A DNA stretch of 64,000 nucleotides. It comes from Chryseobacterium camelliae (GTDB taxonomy: Bacteria > Bacteroidota > Bacteroidia > Flavobacteriales > Weeksellaceae). The stretch is taken from assembly GCF_002770595.1 (NCBI RefSeq), contig NZ_CP022986.1, positions 3,286,001 to 3,350,000 of the forward strand. Reading direction: 5' to 3'. Below the pieces are notes generated by a model, which did no database searches, was not told the origin of the DNA, and saw only the letters and a program-made list of their open reading frames with translations. Positions within the stretch are counted from its first letter, which is position 1, and every line of letters begins with the position of its first letter. Of this stretch, positions 26,155 to 34,005 are shown piece after piece. The translations under genes were made by a program, and so were the position numbers.

Positions 26155-26748
26155 ATGAATATCTACTCATACCACGGCATCCGGCCCATCATTAAACCTT
26201 CTGCCTATATTCATCCGCAGGCGGTGATTATTGGCAATGTGGAAATTGGTGAAGAAGTGTACGTCGGTCCCAATGCGGTCATCCGCGGCGACTGGGGAAA
26301 AATTATCGTGAAGGACGGCGCGAATGTTCAGGAAAATTGTACGCTGCATGTTTTTCCGGGTATCGAAACCATCCTGGAAGAATCGGCACACATTGGCCAT
26401 GGTGCGATCATCCATTCCGGACATATCGGAAAAAATTGTTTGGTCGGAATGAATGCGGTAGTGATGGACAAAGCCGTGATCGGTGATGGATGCATCATCG
26501 GCGCTTTGGCTTTTGTTCCCGCCAACTTCAGATGCGAAGCCCGAAAGCTGATCGTCGGAAGCCCTGCGAAAATCATCCGCGACGTTTCCGATGAAATGAT
26601 CAAATGGAAAACCAAAGGGACCAAACTCTACCAGGAACTGGCCAGGGAAGGAAAAGATGCTATTCTACCCTGTGAACCGTTCACGGAATATGTGGAACAA
26701 ACACCAACTAAAATTATAGATTACAGCATTTGGGATGATGTGAAGTAA
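26155..26748 (+). CDS. paaY: Hexapeptide-repeat protein PaaY (gamma-carbonic-anhydrase-like thioesterase)
   Basis: A 197-residue left-handed beta-helix protein with repeated [IV]GxxxxVGxxAVI-type hexads (GNVEIGEEVYVGPNAVI). Metal-binding His residues are seen in TLHVF and HIGHGAIIH. PaaY cleaves CoA esters such as 2-hydroxycyclohepta-1,4,6-triene-1-formyl-CoA that would otherwise trap CoA. The ATG at 26155 is used; the upstream extension from 26098 is translated spacer repeat. Confidence 0.9.
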   Translation: MNIYSYHGIRPIIKPSAYIHPQAVIIGNVEIGEEVYVGPNAVIRGDWGKIIVKDGANVQENCTLHVFPGIETILEESAHIGHGAIIHSGHIGKNCLVGMNAVVMDKAVIGDGCIIGALAFVPANFRCEARKLIVGSPAKIIRDVSDEMIKWKTKGTKLYQELAREGKDAILPCEPFTEYVEQTPTKIIDYSIWDDVK

Positions 26749-26755
26749 ACATACC

Positions 26756-26788
26756 AAACCTCATAGGTTTTCAAAACCTATGAGGTTT
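26756..26788. repeat. Perfect 16-bp inverted repeat with 1-nt loop
   Basis: AAACCTCATAGGTTTT and its exact complement flank a single C. There is no T run after it, so it is more like a mobile palindromic repeat than a terminator. It starts 8 nt after paaY. Confidence 0.85.
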
Positions 26789-26824
26789 AAACATAAACCC
26801 GTCAGGTTGAGAAAAATAAAGAAA

Positions 26825-27652
26825 ATGATAAAAAAAATCCTGCTGATCTGCAGCATGCTATTGGGACTTTCAGGTCTGGTTTCAGCGCAAGAAGGCAATG
26901 TAAAACCATTGACGATCGGAGAGATTAGAACATTAAAGTCTAAAATCCTGAATGAAGACAGAACACTGAATATCTATATTCCTCAGAATTTTAGTAAAGC
27001 CAAATCCTATCCGGTTATCTATCTGCTGGATGGAAGCATGAATGAAGATTTTATCCACGTCACCGGACTCGTGCAGTTCTTTAATCAGATGTATGCTATG
27101 CCGGAAACCATTGTGGTCGGAATTGCGAATATTGATCGAAAGAGAGATTTTACATTTCATACGGATTTAAAAGATTTACAACAGGATTATCCGACGACCG
27201 GGCATTCTGATCAGTTTATCAGCTTTCTTGAGAAAGAACTGAAACCCTATATTGAAAAGCAATTTAAAACATCCGATACTTATCTGTTTGGACAATCGTT
27301 GGGTGGGTTGCTGGCAACAGAAATTTTGCTGAAAAAACCTGACATGTTCAACAATTATTTTATCATCAGCCCAAGCTTATGGTGGGATGATGAAAGCTTA
27401 CTGAAAAGCGCAAACCAGTGGTTAACCAAAATTCCGGATACCAGGAAATTTATTTATATTTCCGTCGGGAAAGGTGAGCATCCGGTGATGGTAAAAGACG
27501 CTGAGGATCTGTATGAGGTGCTGAAGAAATCCGGTAAAAAGAACTGGAGGGTAGAATATAAAATGATGGAAACGGACAATCACGCCACGATTTTGCACAG
27601 GAGCCTGTATGAAGGATTGGTAAAATTGTTTCCCTATAAAGAAGAAAAATAA
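26825..27652 (+). CDS. Secreted esterase D / IroE-type alpha/beta hydrolase
   Basis: The protein has 275 residues with a signal peptide (MIKKILLICSMLLGLSGLVSAQ). The fold is that of the esterase family (PF00756): YPVIYLLDGS near the N-terminus, the nucleophile elbow LFGQSLGGL near residue 160, SPSLWWDD, and a C-terminal DNHATIL carrying the catalytic His. It acts outside the cytoplasm, so a direct role in phenylacetate catabolism is unlikely. The start at 26825 is chosen because the upstream ATG at 26780 lies in the perfect palindrome and would hide the signal peptide. Confidence 0.88.
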   Translation: MIKKILLICSMLLGLSGLVSAQEGNVKPLTIGEIRTLKSKILNEDRTLNIYIPQNFSKAKSYPVIYLLDGSMNEDFIHVTGLVQFFNQMYAMPETIVVGIANIDRKRDFTFHTDLKDLQQDYPTTGHSDQFISFLEKELKPYIEKQFKTSDTYLFGQSLGGLLATEILLKKPDMFNNYFIISPSLWWDDESLLKSANQWLTKIPDTRKFIYISVGKGEHPVMVKDAEDLYEVLKKSGKKNWRVEYKMMETDNHATILHRSLYEGLVKLFPYKEEK

Positions 27653-27716
27653 CCTAACAAAGAAAATTAATCAGATCTGGCAGCTTTAAAAGGCAATTGG
27701 AACTTCCTGAACACTG

Positions 27717-27968
27717 ATGATTGAAAATTTTGAAAAATATTGGTTCATCGTATTGGTTTTAGCATTTAAAATCAATGTTTTAGGATTTTTTTTCTATACG
27801 GAATCTCTGGAGACGGCCTATCTGATGGAATTTGCGGCAAAAGATAAAATAGCAAAACTCGAATCCAAACAGCATCTGTATGAAGGTGTGCTGAATGGCG
27901 TACTTATTTTGGATGGTGCAGCAGTATTGCTTTTAATCTATTATGGAATCAGAAAAAGTATGAAATGA
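27717..27968 (+). CDS. Small two-helix membrane protein
   Basis: I do not recognise this 83-residue protein. It has two hydrophobic segments (about residues 8-27 and 60-77) flanking a charged loop with EFAAKDKIAKLESK. Its 3' end overlaps the next gene by 4 nt (ATGA), and the two proteins share layout and short motifs, so they look like tandem paralogues. They separate the esterase gene from paaZ. Confidence 0.65.
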   Translation: MIENFEKYWFIVLVLAFKINVLGFFFYTESLETAYLMEFAAKDKIAKLESKQHLYEGVLNGVLILDGAAVLLLIYYGIRKSMK

Positions 27969-28246
27969 AAGCTATCCTGAAGAAATATTGGCTTTTCTTG
28001 TTGATCATCATAACCTTTATGAATGCATCAGGGTATTATTGCATTAAAAATGCGCCTGATTTTTTAGATATATATGAACATGCTGAATCTGAAGCCGTAT
28101 TACAGACCGCTTGGGCAAAAGAATACATATATGATATATTCTTAGGGTGGCTTGTTATTTTGAATGGCTGTTTGGCGTTTGTCTTCCTTATGCTGTTATC
28201 AGGGACCTTATTAAATGTAAAAGTACTCACGTTAAGTAAAAAGTAA
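27965..28246 (+). CDS. Small two-helix membrane protein, paralogue of its neighbour
   Basis: This 93-residue protein has the same plan as the preceding one: a first helix starting YWLFLLIIITFMN, a polar loop with acidic residues (YEHAESEAVLQ), then LGWLVILNGCLAFVF. The shared W-hydrophobic-N pattern and the ILNG/ILDG stretch before the second helix suggest duplication. Function unknown. It ends 6 nt before paaZ, so it is very likely co-transcribed with it. Confidence 0.65.
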   Translation: MKAILKKYWLFLLIIITFMNASGYYCIKNAPDFLDIYEHAESEAVLQTAWAKEYIYDIFLGWLVILNGCLAFVFLMLLSGTLLNVKVLTLSKK

Positions 28247-28252
28247 AAAAAT

Positions 28253-30748
28253 ATGCAAAAACTAAAAAACTATATCTACGGCGAATGGATCGAGGGGACG
28301 GGGAATGGTATTCCTTTGTATAATGCCGTGACTGGAGAGCAGGTAGCCGTTTCTGATACGGAAGGGCTAAATTTTGAACAGGCACTGGATTATGGAAGAA
28401 CCGTTGGCTACAAAAACCTGTCTTCCATGACATTCTACGACCGTGGGGAAATGCTGAAAAAAGTAGCGCTATATCTTCTTGAACGCAAGAAAAAATATTA
28501 CGATTTATCCTACAAAACAGGAGCAACCCATGTGGATTCATGGGTGGATATTGAAGGAGGTTTCGGGACGTTCTTTACCTATTCCGGACTTGCCAAGAGG
28601 ATGCTTCCGAATACACCGTTCTGGGTGGATGGGGAAACCCAGAAGATTTCGGCTAACGGAACTTTCCTGGGAACCCATATTTTGACGCCGAGTGAAGGGG
28701 TCTCCGTTCAGATCAATGCGTACAATTTCCCGGTTTGGGGGATGCTGGAAAAACTGTCGACTTCATTGCTGGCGGGTGTTCCTTCCATCGTGAAGCCTTC
28801 ACCGTTCGGCTCATATCTTACCAATGCGGTATTTCAGGATATGATCGAAAGCGGCCTGTTGCCTGAAGGAGCGGTGCAGCTGGTTTGCGGGGAGCCGGGA
28901 AATATCCTGGATTATGTTCAGGATGGGGATTCCGTGCTCTTTACCGGTTCGGCGACCACGGGAAGGAAATTAAAATCATTACCTTCAGTGGCAGGCAATG
29001 CCGTTCGTTTCAATATGGAAGCCGATTCCCTGAACTGTTCGATCTTAGGATTAGAAGCCAAGCCGGGTACTCCGGAATTTGATTTATTCATTAAGGAAGT
29101 ACGTAATGAGATGACCACCAAGGCCGGGCAGAAATGTACGGCCATCAGAAGGATCATCGTTCCTGAGGATTTGGTGGGCGATGTTCAGCAGGCCTTATCT
29201 AAAGCTTTGGACCAGACCAAGATCGGAAATCCTTTAAGCAGGGAAACGAAGATGGGGTCTCTGGTTGGCAGACAACAGTATGATGAGGTGTTGAGAAAAG
29301 TAAATTTACTGAAAGCGGAAACGGAGCTGATTTACGACGGACAGCACGAACTGGTAGATGCCGATTATGAAAACGGGGCCTTCATGAGCCCTAAACTGTT
29401 CTTCAATGATAAACCTTTTGAAAAGAATATTTCTCATGACGTCGAAGCTTTCGGACCGGTTTCTACGCTGATGCCTTATAAAGATACGGAAGAAGCGGCG
29501 GCTCTGGCCAAAAGAGGAAAAGGAAGTCTGGTAGGATCTATTATTTCTCACGATGAAAAATTCGTAGCCGAAACGTCATGGAAAATGGCTTCCCAGCACG
29601 GAAGGATCTTCGTCCTCAACAGGGATAATGCCAAAGAAAGCACCGGTCACGGCTCACCGCTCCCGACGTTGATGCATGGCGGCCCCGGCAGAGCCGGAGG
29701 AGGTGAGGAGATGGGCGGACTGAATGGTCTTCATTTCTTCCTTCAGAAAACCGCCATTCAGGGGTCTCCGGATATTCTGACGGCGATTACCAAAGTATAC
29801 CAGCAGGGCGCGGAAAAGAAATATTCTGACAAGCATCCGTTCCGCAAGTACTTTGAAGAAGTGGAAATCGGTGATTCCCTGGAAACCGCAGGAAGAACCG
29901 TTACCGATGCCGATATCGTGAATTTCTCCAATGTTTCATGGGATCATTTTTATGCCCACACCGATGCGACGAGCTTAACGGGAACTATTTTCGACAAAAC
30001 GGTTGCCCACGGATATTTCATTCTTTCCGCAGCGGCAGGACTGTTCGTTTCCGGGAAGAAAGGACCGGTCATCGCCAATTACGGACTGGAAAACTGTTCA
30101 TTCTTCAAACCGGTATATGCGGGAGATACGATTACCGTTTATTTAACGGCTAAAGAAAAGATCAATCGCGGGGTAAAAGGAAGAAATATTCCTTCCGGCG
30201 TTGTAAAGTGGTTAGTGGAAGTGGTGAACCAGAGAGAAGAAGTGGTTTGTGTAGCCACTATTCTGACTTTGGTGGCTAAACATTCTCCTTTCATTGACCT
30301 GAATGTAAAGAATATTCAGAAAATCCTGAATGGTTTGACGGAAAAAACGCTACCCCAATGGGGAAAAATGTCTCCCCAGCAGATGATCGAACATTTGGAA
30401 CATGGGTTGTTGGTAAGTTTAGGGGAACCGGAAGCCGATCAGTGCTTCACTCCTGAAGAACAGCTGGAAAAATGGCAGGATTCCCTATACACGCACAGGA
30501 AAATGCCAAAAGATTTCCAGGCTCCGTTTCTGAATGTCGATGGCTCACTGCCGGAATTAAAGCATAAAAACCTGGATGTTGCCAGACAGTCGTTCCTGGA
30601 AAACCTGAAAAGATTTTCCATCTATTACAAAGAAAATCCGCAGGCCGAGCACATGAATTTCGTATTCGGAAAGCTGAATAAGGAAATGTGGGAATTGTTG
30701 CACCGGAAACATTTCACCCATCATTTCGAGCAGTTCGGGTTGATTTAA
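28253..30748 (+). CDS. paaZ: Bifunctional ring-opening enzyme PaaZ fused to a DUF1569 domain
   Basis: PaaZ hydrolyses oxepin-CoA and oxidises the aldehyde formed, giving 3-oxo-5,6-dehydrosuberyl-CoA. Residues 1-520 or so form the aldehyde dehydrogenase domain with Cys295 in AGQKCTAI. Residues about 535-680 form the MaoC-type hydratase with the SWDHFYAHTD active segment (Asp near 564) and DKTVAHGYF. The protein has 831 residues against about 680 for E. coli PaaZ. The extra part, from about residue 687, matches DUF1569/DinB-like proteins (KMSPQQMIEHLEHG, then HRKHFTHHFEQFG). The role of this extra domain is not known to me. Confidence 0.94.
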   Translation: MQKLKNYIYGEWIEGTGNGIPLYNAVTGEQVAVSDTEGLNFEQALDYGRTVGYKNLSSMTFYDRGEMLKKVALYLLERKKKYYDLSYKTGATHVDSWVDIEGGFGTFFTYSGLAKRMLPNTPFWVDGETQKISANGTFLGTHILTPSEGVSVQINAYNFPVWGMLEKLSTSLLAGVPSIVKPSPFGSYLTNAVFQDMIESGLLPEGAVQLVCGEPGNILDYVQDGDSVLFTGSATTGRKLKSLPSVAGNAVRFNMEADSLNCSILGLEAKPGTPEFDLFIKEVRNEMTTKAGQKCTAIRRIIVPEDLVGDVQQALSKALDQTKIGNPLSRETKMGSLVGRQQYDEVLRKVNLLKAETELIYDGQHELVDADYENGAFMSPKLFFNDKPFEKNISHDVEAFGPVSTLMPYKDTEEAAALAKRGKGSLVGSIISHDEKFVAETSWKMASQHGRIFVLNRDNAKESTGHGSPLPTLMHGGPGRAGGGEEMGGLNGLHFFLQKTAIQGSPDILTAITKVYQQGAEKKYSDKHPFRKYFEEVEIGDSLETAGRTVTDADIVNFSNVSWDHFYAHTDATSLTGTIFDKTVAHGYFILSAAAGLFVSGKKGPVIANYGLENCSFFKPVYAGDTITVYLTAKEKINRGVKGRNIPSGVVKWLVEVVNQREEVVCVATILTLVAKHSPFIDLNVKNIQKILNGLTEKTLPQWGKMSPQQMIEHLEHGLLVSLGEPEADQCFTPEEQLEKWQDSLYTHRKMPKDFQAPFLNVDGSLPELKHKNLDVARQSFLENLKRFSIYYKENPQAEHMNFVFGKLNKEMWELLHRKHFTHHFEQFGLI

Positions 30749-30779
30749 TATAATAGAGGGTACACATCACTACAATAAT

Positions 30780-30811
30780 GCAGCAGCTTAGTCATAGGTT
30801 GCTGCTTTTTT
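30780..30811 (+). terminator. Probable terminator of the paa operon
   Basis: GCAGCA and TGCTGC close a 14-nt loop, followed by six Ts, about 30 nt after the paaZ stop codon. Confidence 0.65.
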
Positions 30812-30929
30812 CATTAAAGGTTTTCAGTTGGCTGTAAGTTTATAATCTTTTGTTAAAAACCAGCAGTTGCTTGACCAACCTGTTTTTATTCCTTATTTTC
30901 AGGGTATAATCAATAAATACAATAAGAAC

Positions 30930-31667
30930 ATGAACGCAGAATGGATGCAGCAATGGGAAAATGCGAAACATATTCTGGTTTGCCCTACTGATCTGGAATC
31001 GTATTTTACCTCAACAGAAATTTTGGGACAGCCTATTGAAATTCTTGAAATGGGAAATGTATCTCTGCCTTCGGGTAAAGTAGTCGTGAGAGATCCGCTT
31101 GTCTTTTTGGATGCGAATCAGAAACCTTACTTCAAAGATGCTCCCAAAGGAAATTTTCCGGTTACCATTGCCGTGGTAAAGTCTGAGGAATGGGGCAACC
31201 GGTACGCTGCGGTTAAGGTAAAGTTTTCTGATGAAAGGCCGGTATTGTATCAGGAAGCTTTAATAGGGAATGAAAATCTTGAAGGCGTACAGCAGGATGA
31301 TTATTTCGGATTTCACGTGGATGCCGGCCTGGCCTGCATTACCGATGCTGAAGTTCTGCCTGCTTTTGATCGTTTTGTAAAAGAACTCAATGCAGATAAT
31401 CTGTATGATGATTATTTTGCGGAACTGTTCAGGAAAAGTTATGAATCGTATCCCGATAATCAGCGGAAGGGCGGTGACTGGATCAACTGGACCATTCCCG
31501 GGACGGCCTATCAGATCCCGATGTTTGCCAGCGGTTTCGGCGACGGCGGCTATCCGGTCTATTTTGCCTATGATGAAAACAACCGTATCTGTGGATTGTA
31601 TATTCAGTTCATCGATATTGAATTGGCATTAAGTGATGATGAAGAGGAAGATGACGGTGTTGTTTAA
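30930..31667 (+). CDS. DUF4241-family protein
   Basis: The 245-residue protein shows the DUF4241 pattern: LPSGKVVVRDPLVF near residue 50, GNFPVTIAVV, GNRYAAVKVKF, and the FHVDAGLACITD segment with a glycine-rich DGGYPVYF near the end. The tail is a run of acidic residues. Function unknown; the family occurs next to polymorphic-toxin and stress genes in some bacteria, but nothing of that kind is here. The in-frame TTG at 30867 was not used because the residues it adds do not resemble the family. Confidence 0.8.
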   Translation: MNAEWMQQWENAKHILVCPTDLESYFTSTEILGQPIEILEMGNVSLPSGKVVVRDPLVFLDANQKPYFKDAPKGNFPVTIAVVKSEEWGNRYAAVKVKFSDERPVLYQEALIGNENLEGVQQDDYFGFHVDAGLACITDAEVLPAFDRFVKELNADNLYDDYFAELFRKSYESYPDNQRKGGDWINWTIPGTAYQIPMFASGFGDGGYPVYFAYDENNRICGLYIQFIDIELALSDDEEEDDGVV

Positions 31668-31682
31668 ATTTTATATCCCGAT

Positions 31683-32381
31683 ATGAAAGGAACTTTTGCA
31701 GAGCAGGTCATCGAATTTAATAAAACCCTTCATTACAGTGGAAGCCTTCCTGATGATTTCATGGTCATGAATCCGTATCTGGATAATCCTGAAACCCTCG
31801 AGGTAATGCAACGGTTTTACCGTAAATATTATAATGACTCCAACCGGCGGAAATTTATTTTAGGCATTAACCCCAGCCGTCACGGTTCCGGAGTTACCGG
31901 AGTTCCGTTTACGGATACCAAAAGGCTGGAAAGCATATGCGGAATTAAGATGGCGTCAGCCTATACGCATGAAGTTTCGTCGGTGTTTGTTTACGATATG
32001 ATTGCTGAATATGGAGGTGCCGAGGAATTTTACCGTGACATCTACATTAATTCCCCTTTTCCGCTGGCCATTGTGAGGAAATCGAAGAGCGGTTGGGTAA
32101 ATGCCAATTATTATGATGACAAAGCGCTGTTCGCTGCCGTAAAGGATTTTATGATCGATTCCTTGAAAAAGCACCTCAGCCTGAACCTCGATTCCTCCGA
32201 AATTTTTATCATGGGTAAAAAGAATGCGGATTTTATTGCAAAGATCAACCAGGACGCCGATCTGTTTGATACAATTACGGTCCTGGAACATCCGAGATAC
32301 ATACAGCAGTATAAATCGAAAGAAAAAGCTTTCTATATTGATAAATATATACTGGCACTAAAAAGTGAAGCCCCGAATTAA
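31683..32381 (+). CDS. SMUG2-type uracil-DNA glycosylase family protein
   Basis: A 232-residue protein of the SMUG2/DUF4918 family, which belongs to the uracil-DNA glycosylase superfamily. The catalytic-loop equivalent is LGINPSRHGSGVTGVPFTD near residue 60, and the C-terminal motif HPRYIQQY stands for the DNA-intercalating HPS-type loop. Such enzymes excise uracil or damaged pyrimidines. It follows the DUF4241 gene by 15 nt and is probably co-transcribed with it. Confidence 0.88.
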   Translation: MKGTFAEQVIEFNKTLHYSGSLPDDFMVMNPYLDNPETLEVMQRFYRKYYNDSNRRKFILGINPSRHGSGVTGVPFTDTKRLESICGIKMASAYTHEVSSVFVYDMIAEYGGAEEFYRDIYINSPFPLAIVRKSKSGWVNANYYDDKALFAAVKDFMIDSLKKHLSLNLDSSEIFIMGKKNADFIAKINQDADLFDTITVLEHPRYIQQYKSKEKAFYIDKYILALKSEAPN

Positions 32382-32397
32382 TTGTCCGGGGCTTCAC
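32365..32397 (+). terminator. Hairpin overlapping the end of the glycosylase gene
   Basis: A perfect 11-bp stem (GTGAAGCCCCG and its complement) with an 11-nt loop includes the stop codon. No strong T run follows, so termination is probable but not certain. Confidence 0.6.
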
Positions 32398-32540
32398 GTC
32401 TCATTTATGTATTAGAATCTTATCGTCCGATCTCTGCTTATAAAGTTTTCATGGTTATTAGTTCGTTTTATAAGCTGTGTACTGTTGTTTGAGGAACATT
32501 TTATTCTGATCACAAAGTAAAGGTTTCAGAATGGACTTGG

Positions 32541-32582
32541 TTAGCGTATAAATACCGGATTCAGCATTGCGTATTTATACGG
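32541..32582. promoter_or_regulatory. Composite element, copy 1: paired GTATAAATA/TATTTATAC sites
   Basis: On the minus strand it reads CCGTATAAATACGCAAT, then after about ten bases TATTTATACGCTAACC. The two halves face each other 25 nt apart. A second copy lies at 32821-32863. Confidence 0.5.
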
Positions 32583-32820
32583 ACTGAACATTTGCCCCGA
32601 CATTGAAGGTCTGTATCTGACCATCACCGGAATCAGCAATGATCAATAAAAAAAGCCGCCGGAAATATCCGGAGACTTCAGTTGTTTAGTGATAGACACT
32701 TTACATATGGGTAATAAAAGTGCTCGTGTTTAGATCCATTATCGTCAATGACAGACCAGATCCTGATAGTCATTCAGTATAAATGAACAGTTCAAAAATA
32801 TGCCGTTCGGAAATGAAAAG
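32583..32820. other. Intergenic stretch between the two composite elements
   Basis: No gene is supported here. At 32649-32680 a CCGGA/TCCGG hairpin followed on the minus strand by a T7 run looks like a terminator with no gene in front of it. At 32774 a CAGTATAAATGA resembles a half-site of the flanking composite elements. The region may hold the remains of a minus-strand gene, but I could not restore one. Confidence 0.3.
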
Positions 32821-32863
32821 GTTCAGTATAAATAACTCAATGTGGTATTGCGTATTTATACGG
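32821..32863. promoter_or_regulatory. Composite element, copy 2: paired GTATAAATA/TATTTATAC sites
   Basis: On the minus strand it reads CCGTATAAATACGCAAT, identical over 17 bases to copy 1, then TATTTATACTGAACC after a similar gap (26 nt between half-site starts). It lies about 100 nt before the enoyl-CoA hydratase gene. Confidence 0.5.
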
Positions 32864-32960
32864 AATAAAGTTTAAAAAAAATGGGCAATTATTATGGTCA
32901 ATGATGATCTCTTGTGCTGGCCTAATTAGTATTTTTGTAAAAATCCAATAGACATAAGAA

Positions 32961-33725
32961 ATGAATGAATTTGTAGTATCAGAACTGAAAAACCATATCG
33001 CGGAAATTACTTTCGGAACACCAAAGAGCAATTCGCTTCCTGGGATTATACTTGAAAAGCTTGCGCAAACTATTTTAGAAGAAGGGGCAAGAGAAGAAGT
33101 TAAGGCTATCCTGATTAAAAGTGAAGGTGAAAAGGCATTCTGTGCAGGCGCCAGTTTTGACGAGCTGCTGGAAATCGGGGAGCTGGAAAAGTCCCGGCAG
33201 TTTTTCGGGGGCTTTGCCAAAGTACTCAATGCAATGAGGAACTGCGGAAAGATTGTTGTAGTAAGGGTTCAGGGAAAAACGACCGGTGGAGGCGTAGGTA
33301 TTGCATGCGGTGCCGATTATTGTTTTGCCACTAAAGACTCCGCTTTAGCATTAACGGAAATCAATCTGGGAATCGGACCGTTTGTCATCGGACCTTATGT
33401 GGAACGGAAAATCGGTAAATCCCAGTTTTCTGCGATGGCCATTGATGCTGATTTCAGGTCTGCGGAATGGGCAGAACAGCATAATATCTACCATTCCGTA
33501 TCAGACAATATTGCCGAAATGGACTCCAGGCTGGAAAAATTCCTTCAAACCCTGTCTTCCAGAAGCCAGGATGCTTTGGCACTGATAAAAAAAGTTTCCT
33601 GGGAGGGTACGGATCACTTCAATGAACTGATGCCGGCAAGGATCCATATGAGCGCAAGCCTGATCCTTGAAGATTCTGCCAAAAAAAGTATTGAGGCCAT
33701 TAAGGAACGACTGAGGGTGAAATAA
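32961..33725 (+). CDS. Enoyl-CoA hydratase/isomerase family protein
   Basis: A 254-residue crotonase-fold protein. The two oxyanion-hole segments are EKAFCAGASFDEL and GKTTGGGVGIACGAD; the second is richer in glycine than usual. A Glu in LTEINLGIGPFVI would be a catalytic candidate. It stands alone with its own TATTTTTG -7 box at 32930-32937. The paa operon has PaaG but no recognisable PaaF (2,3-dehydroadipyl-CoA hydratase), so this enzyme might fill that role. Methylglutaconyl-CoA hydratase is another possibility. Confidence 0.85.
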   Translation: MNEFVVSELKNHIAEITFGTPKSNSLPGIILEKLAQTILEEGAREEVKAILIKSEGEKAFCAGASFDELLEIGELEKSRQFFGGFAKVLNAMRNCGKIVVVRVQGKTTGGGVGIACGADYCFATKDSALALTEINLGIGPFVIGPYVERKIGKSQFSAMAIDADFRSAEWAEQHNIYHSVSDNIAEMDSRLEKFLQTLSSRSQDALALIKKVSWEGTDHFNELMPARIHMSASLILEDSAKKSIEAIKERLRVK

Positions 33726-33753
33726 CTCTTTTTCAGATCAATTTAGCTTTATA

Positions 33754-33803
33754 AAAATAGCTGAGGGGTATTTACTAAGTAGATATCAGTCAGCTATTTT
33801 TTT
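33754..33803 (+). terminator. Terminator of the enoyl-CoA hydratase gene
   Basis: AAAATAGCTGA and TCAGCTATTTT form an 11-bp stem with a long 25-nt loop, followed by a T run, about 30 nt after the stop codon. Confidence 0.7.
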
Positions 33804-33949
33804 GGATAGATCGGAATAATATGCAGTCAAATCAAACGAACGGTTGTTAGTTTTGTAATTGCTGAACTGTTATAATTACGGTGGATTACTTGATTAATTG
33901 ATATTTATAGGTTATTTAATTTATTTATAATATATATATTTAACATTAA

Positions 33950-33981
33950 TTTGCATTTGTTAATAATTATTAACATATTTG
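33950..33981 (+). promoter_or_regulatory. susC promoter
   Basis: TTTG at 33950-33953 and CATATTTG at 33974-33981 are 20 nt apart, a one-mismatch fit to the Bacteroidota consensus. The start site would be near 33988, leaving an 18-nt leader to the ATG at 34006. Confidence 0.6.
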
Positions 33982-34005
33982 CTGTTGTTAAACATATTAT
34001 AAATT

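Noticed and set aside
26825..27652. The secreted esterase as a paa pathway enzyme
   Set aside because: It has a signal peptide while the pathway is cytoplasmic; position alone is not enough.
30867..30929. N-terminal extension of the DUF4241 protein from a TTG
   Set aside because: The added residues show no family match, and the ATG at 30930 gives a natural start.
32837..33229. Minus-strand open frame of 130 codons at the enoyl-CoA hydratase start
   Set aside because: It overlaps the real gene in antisense, and its Ser-rich product has no features.
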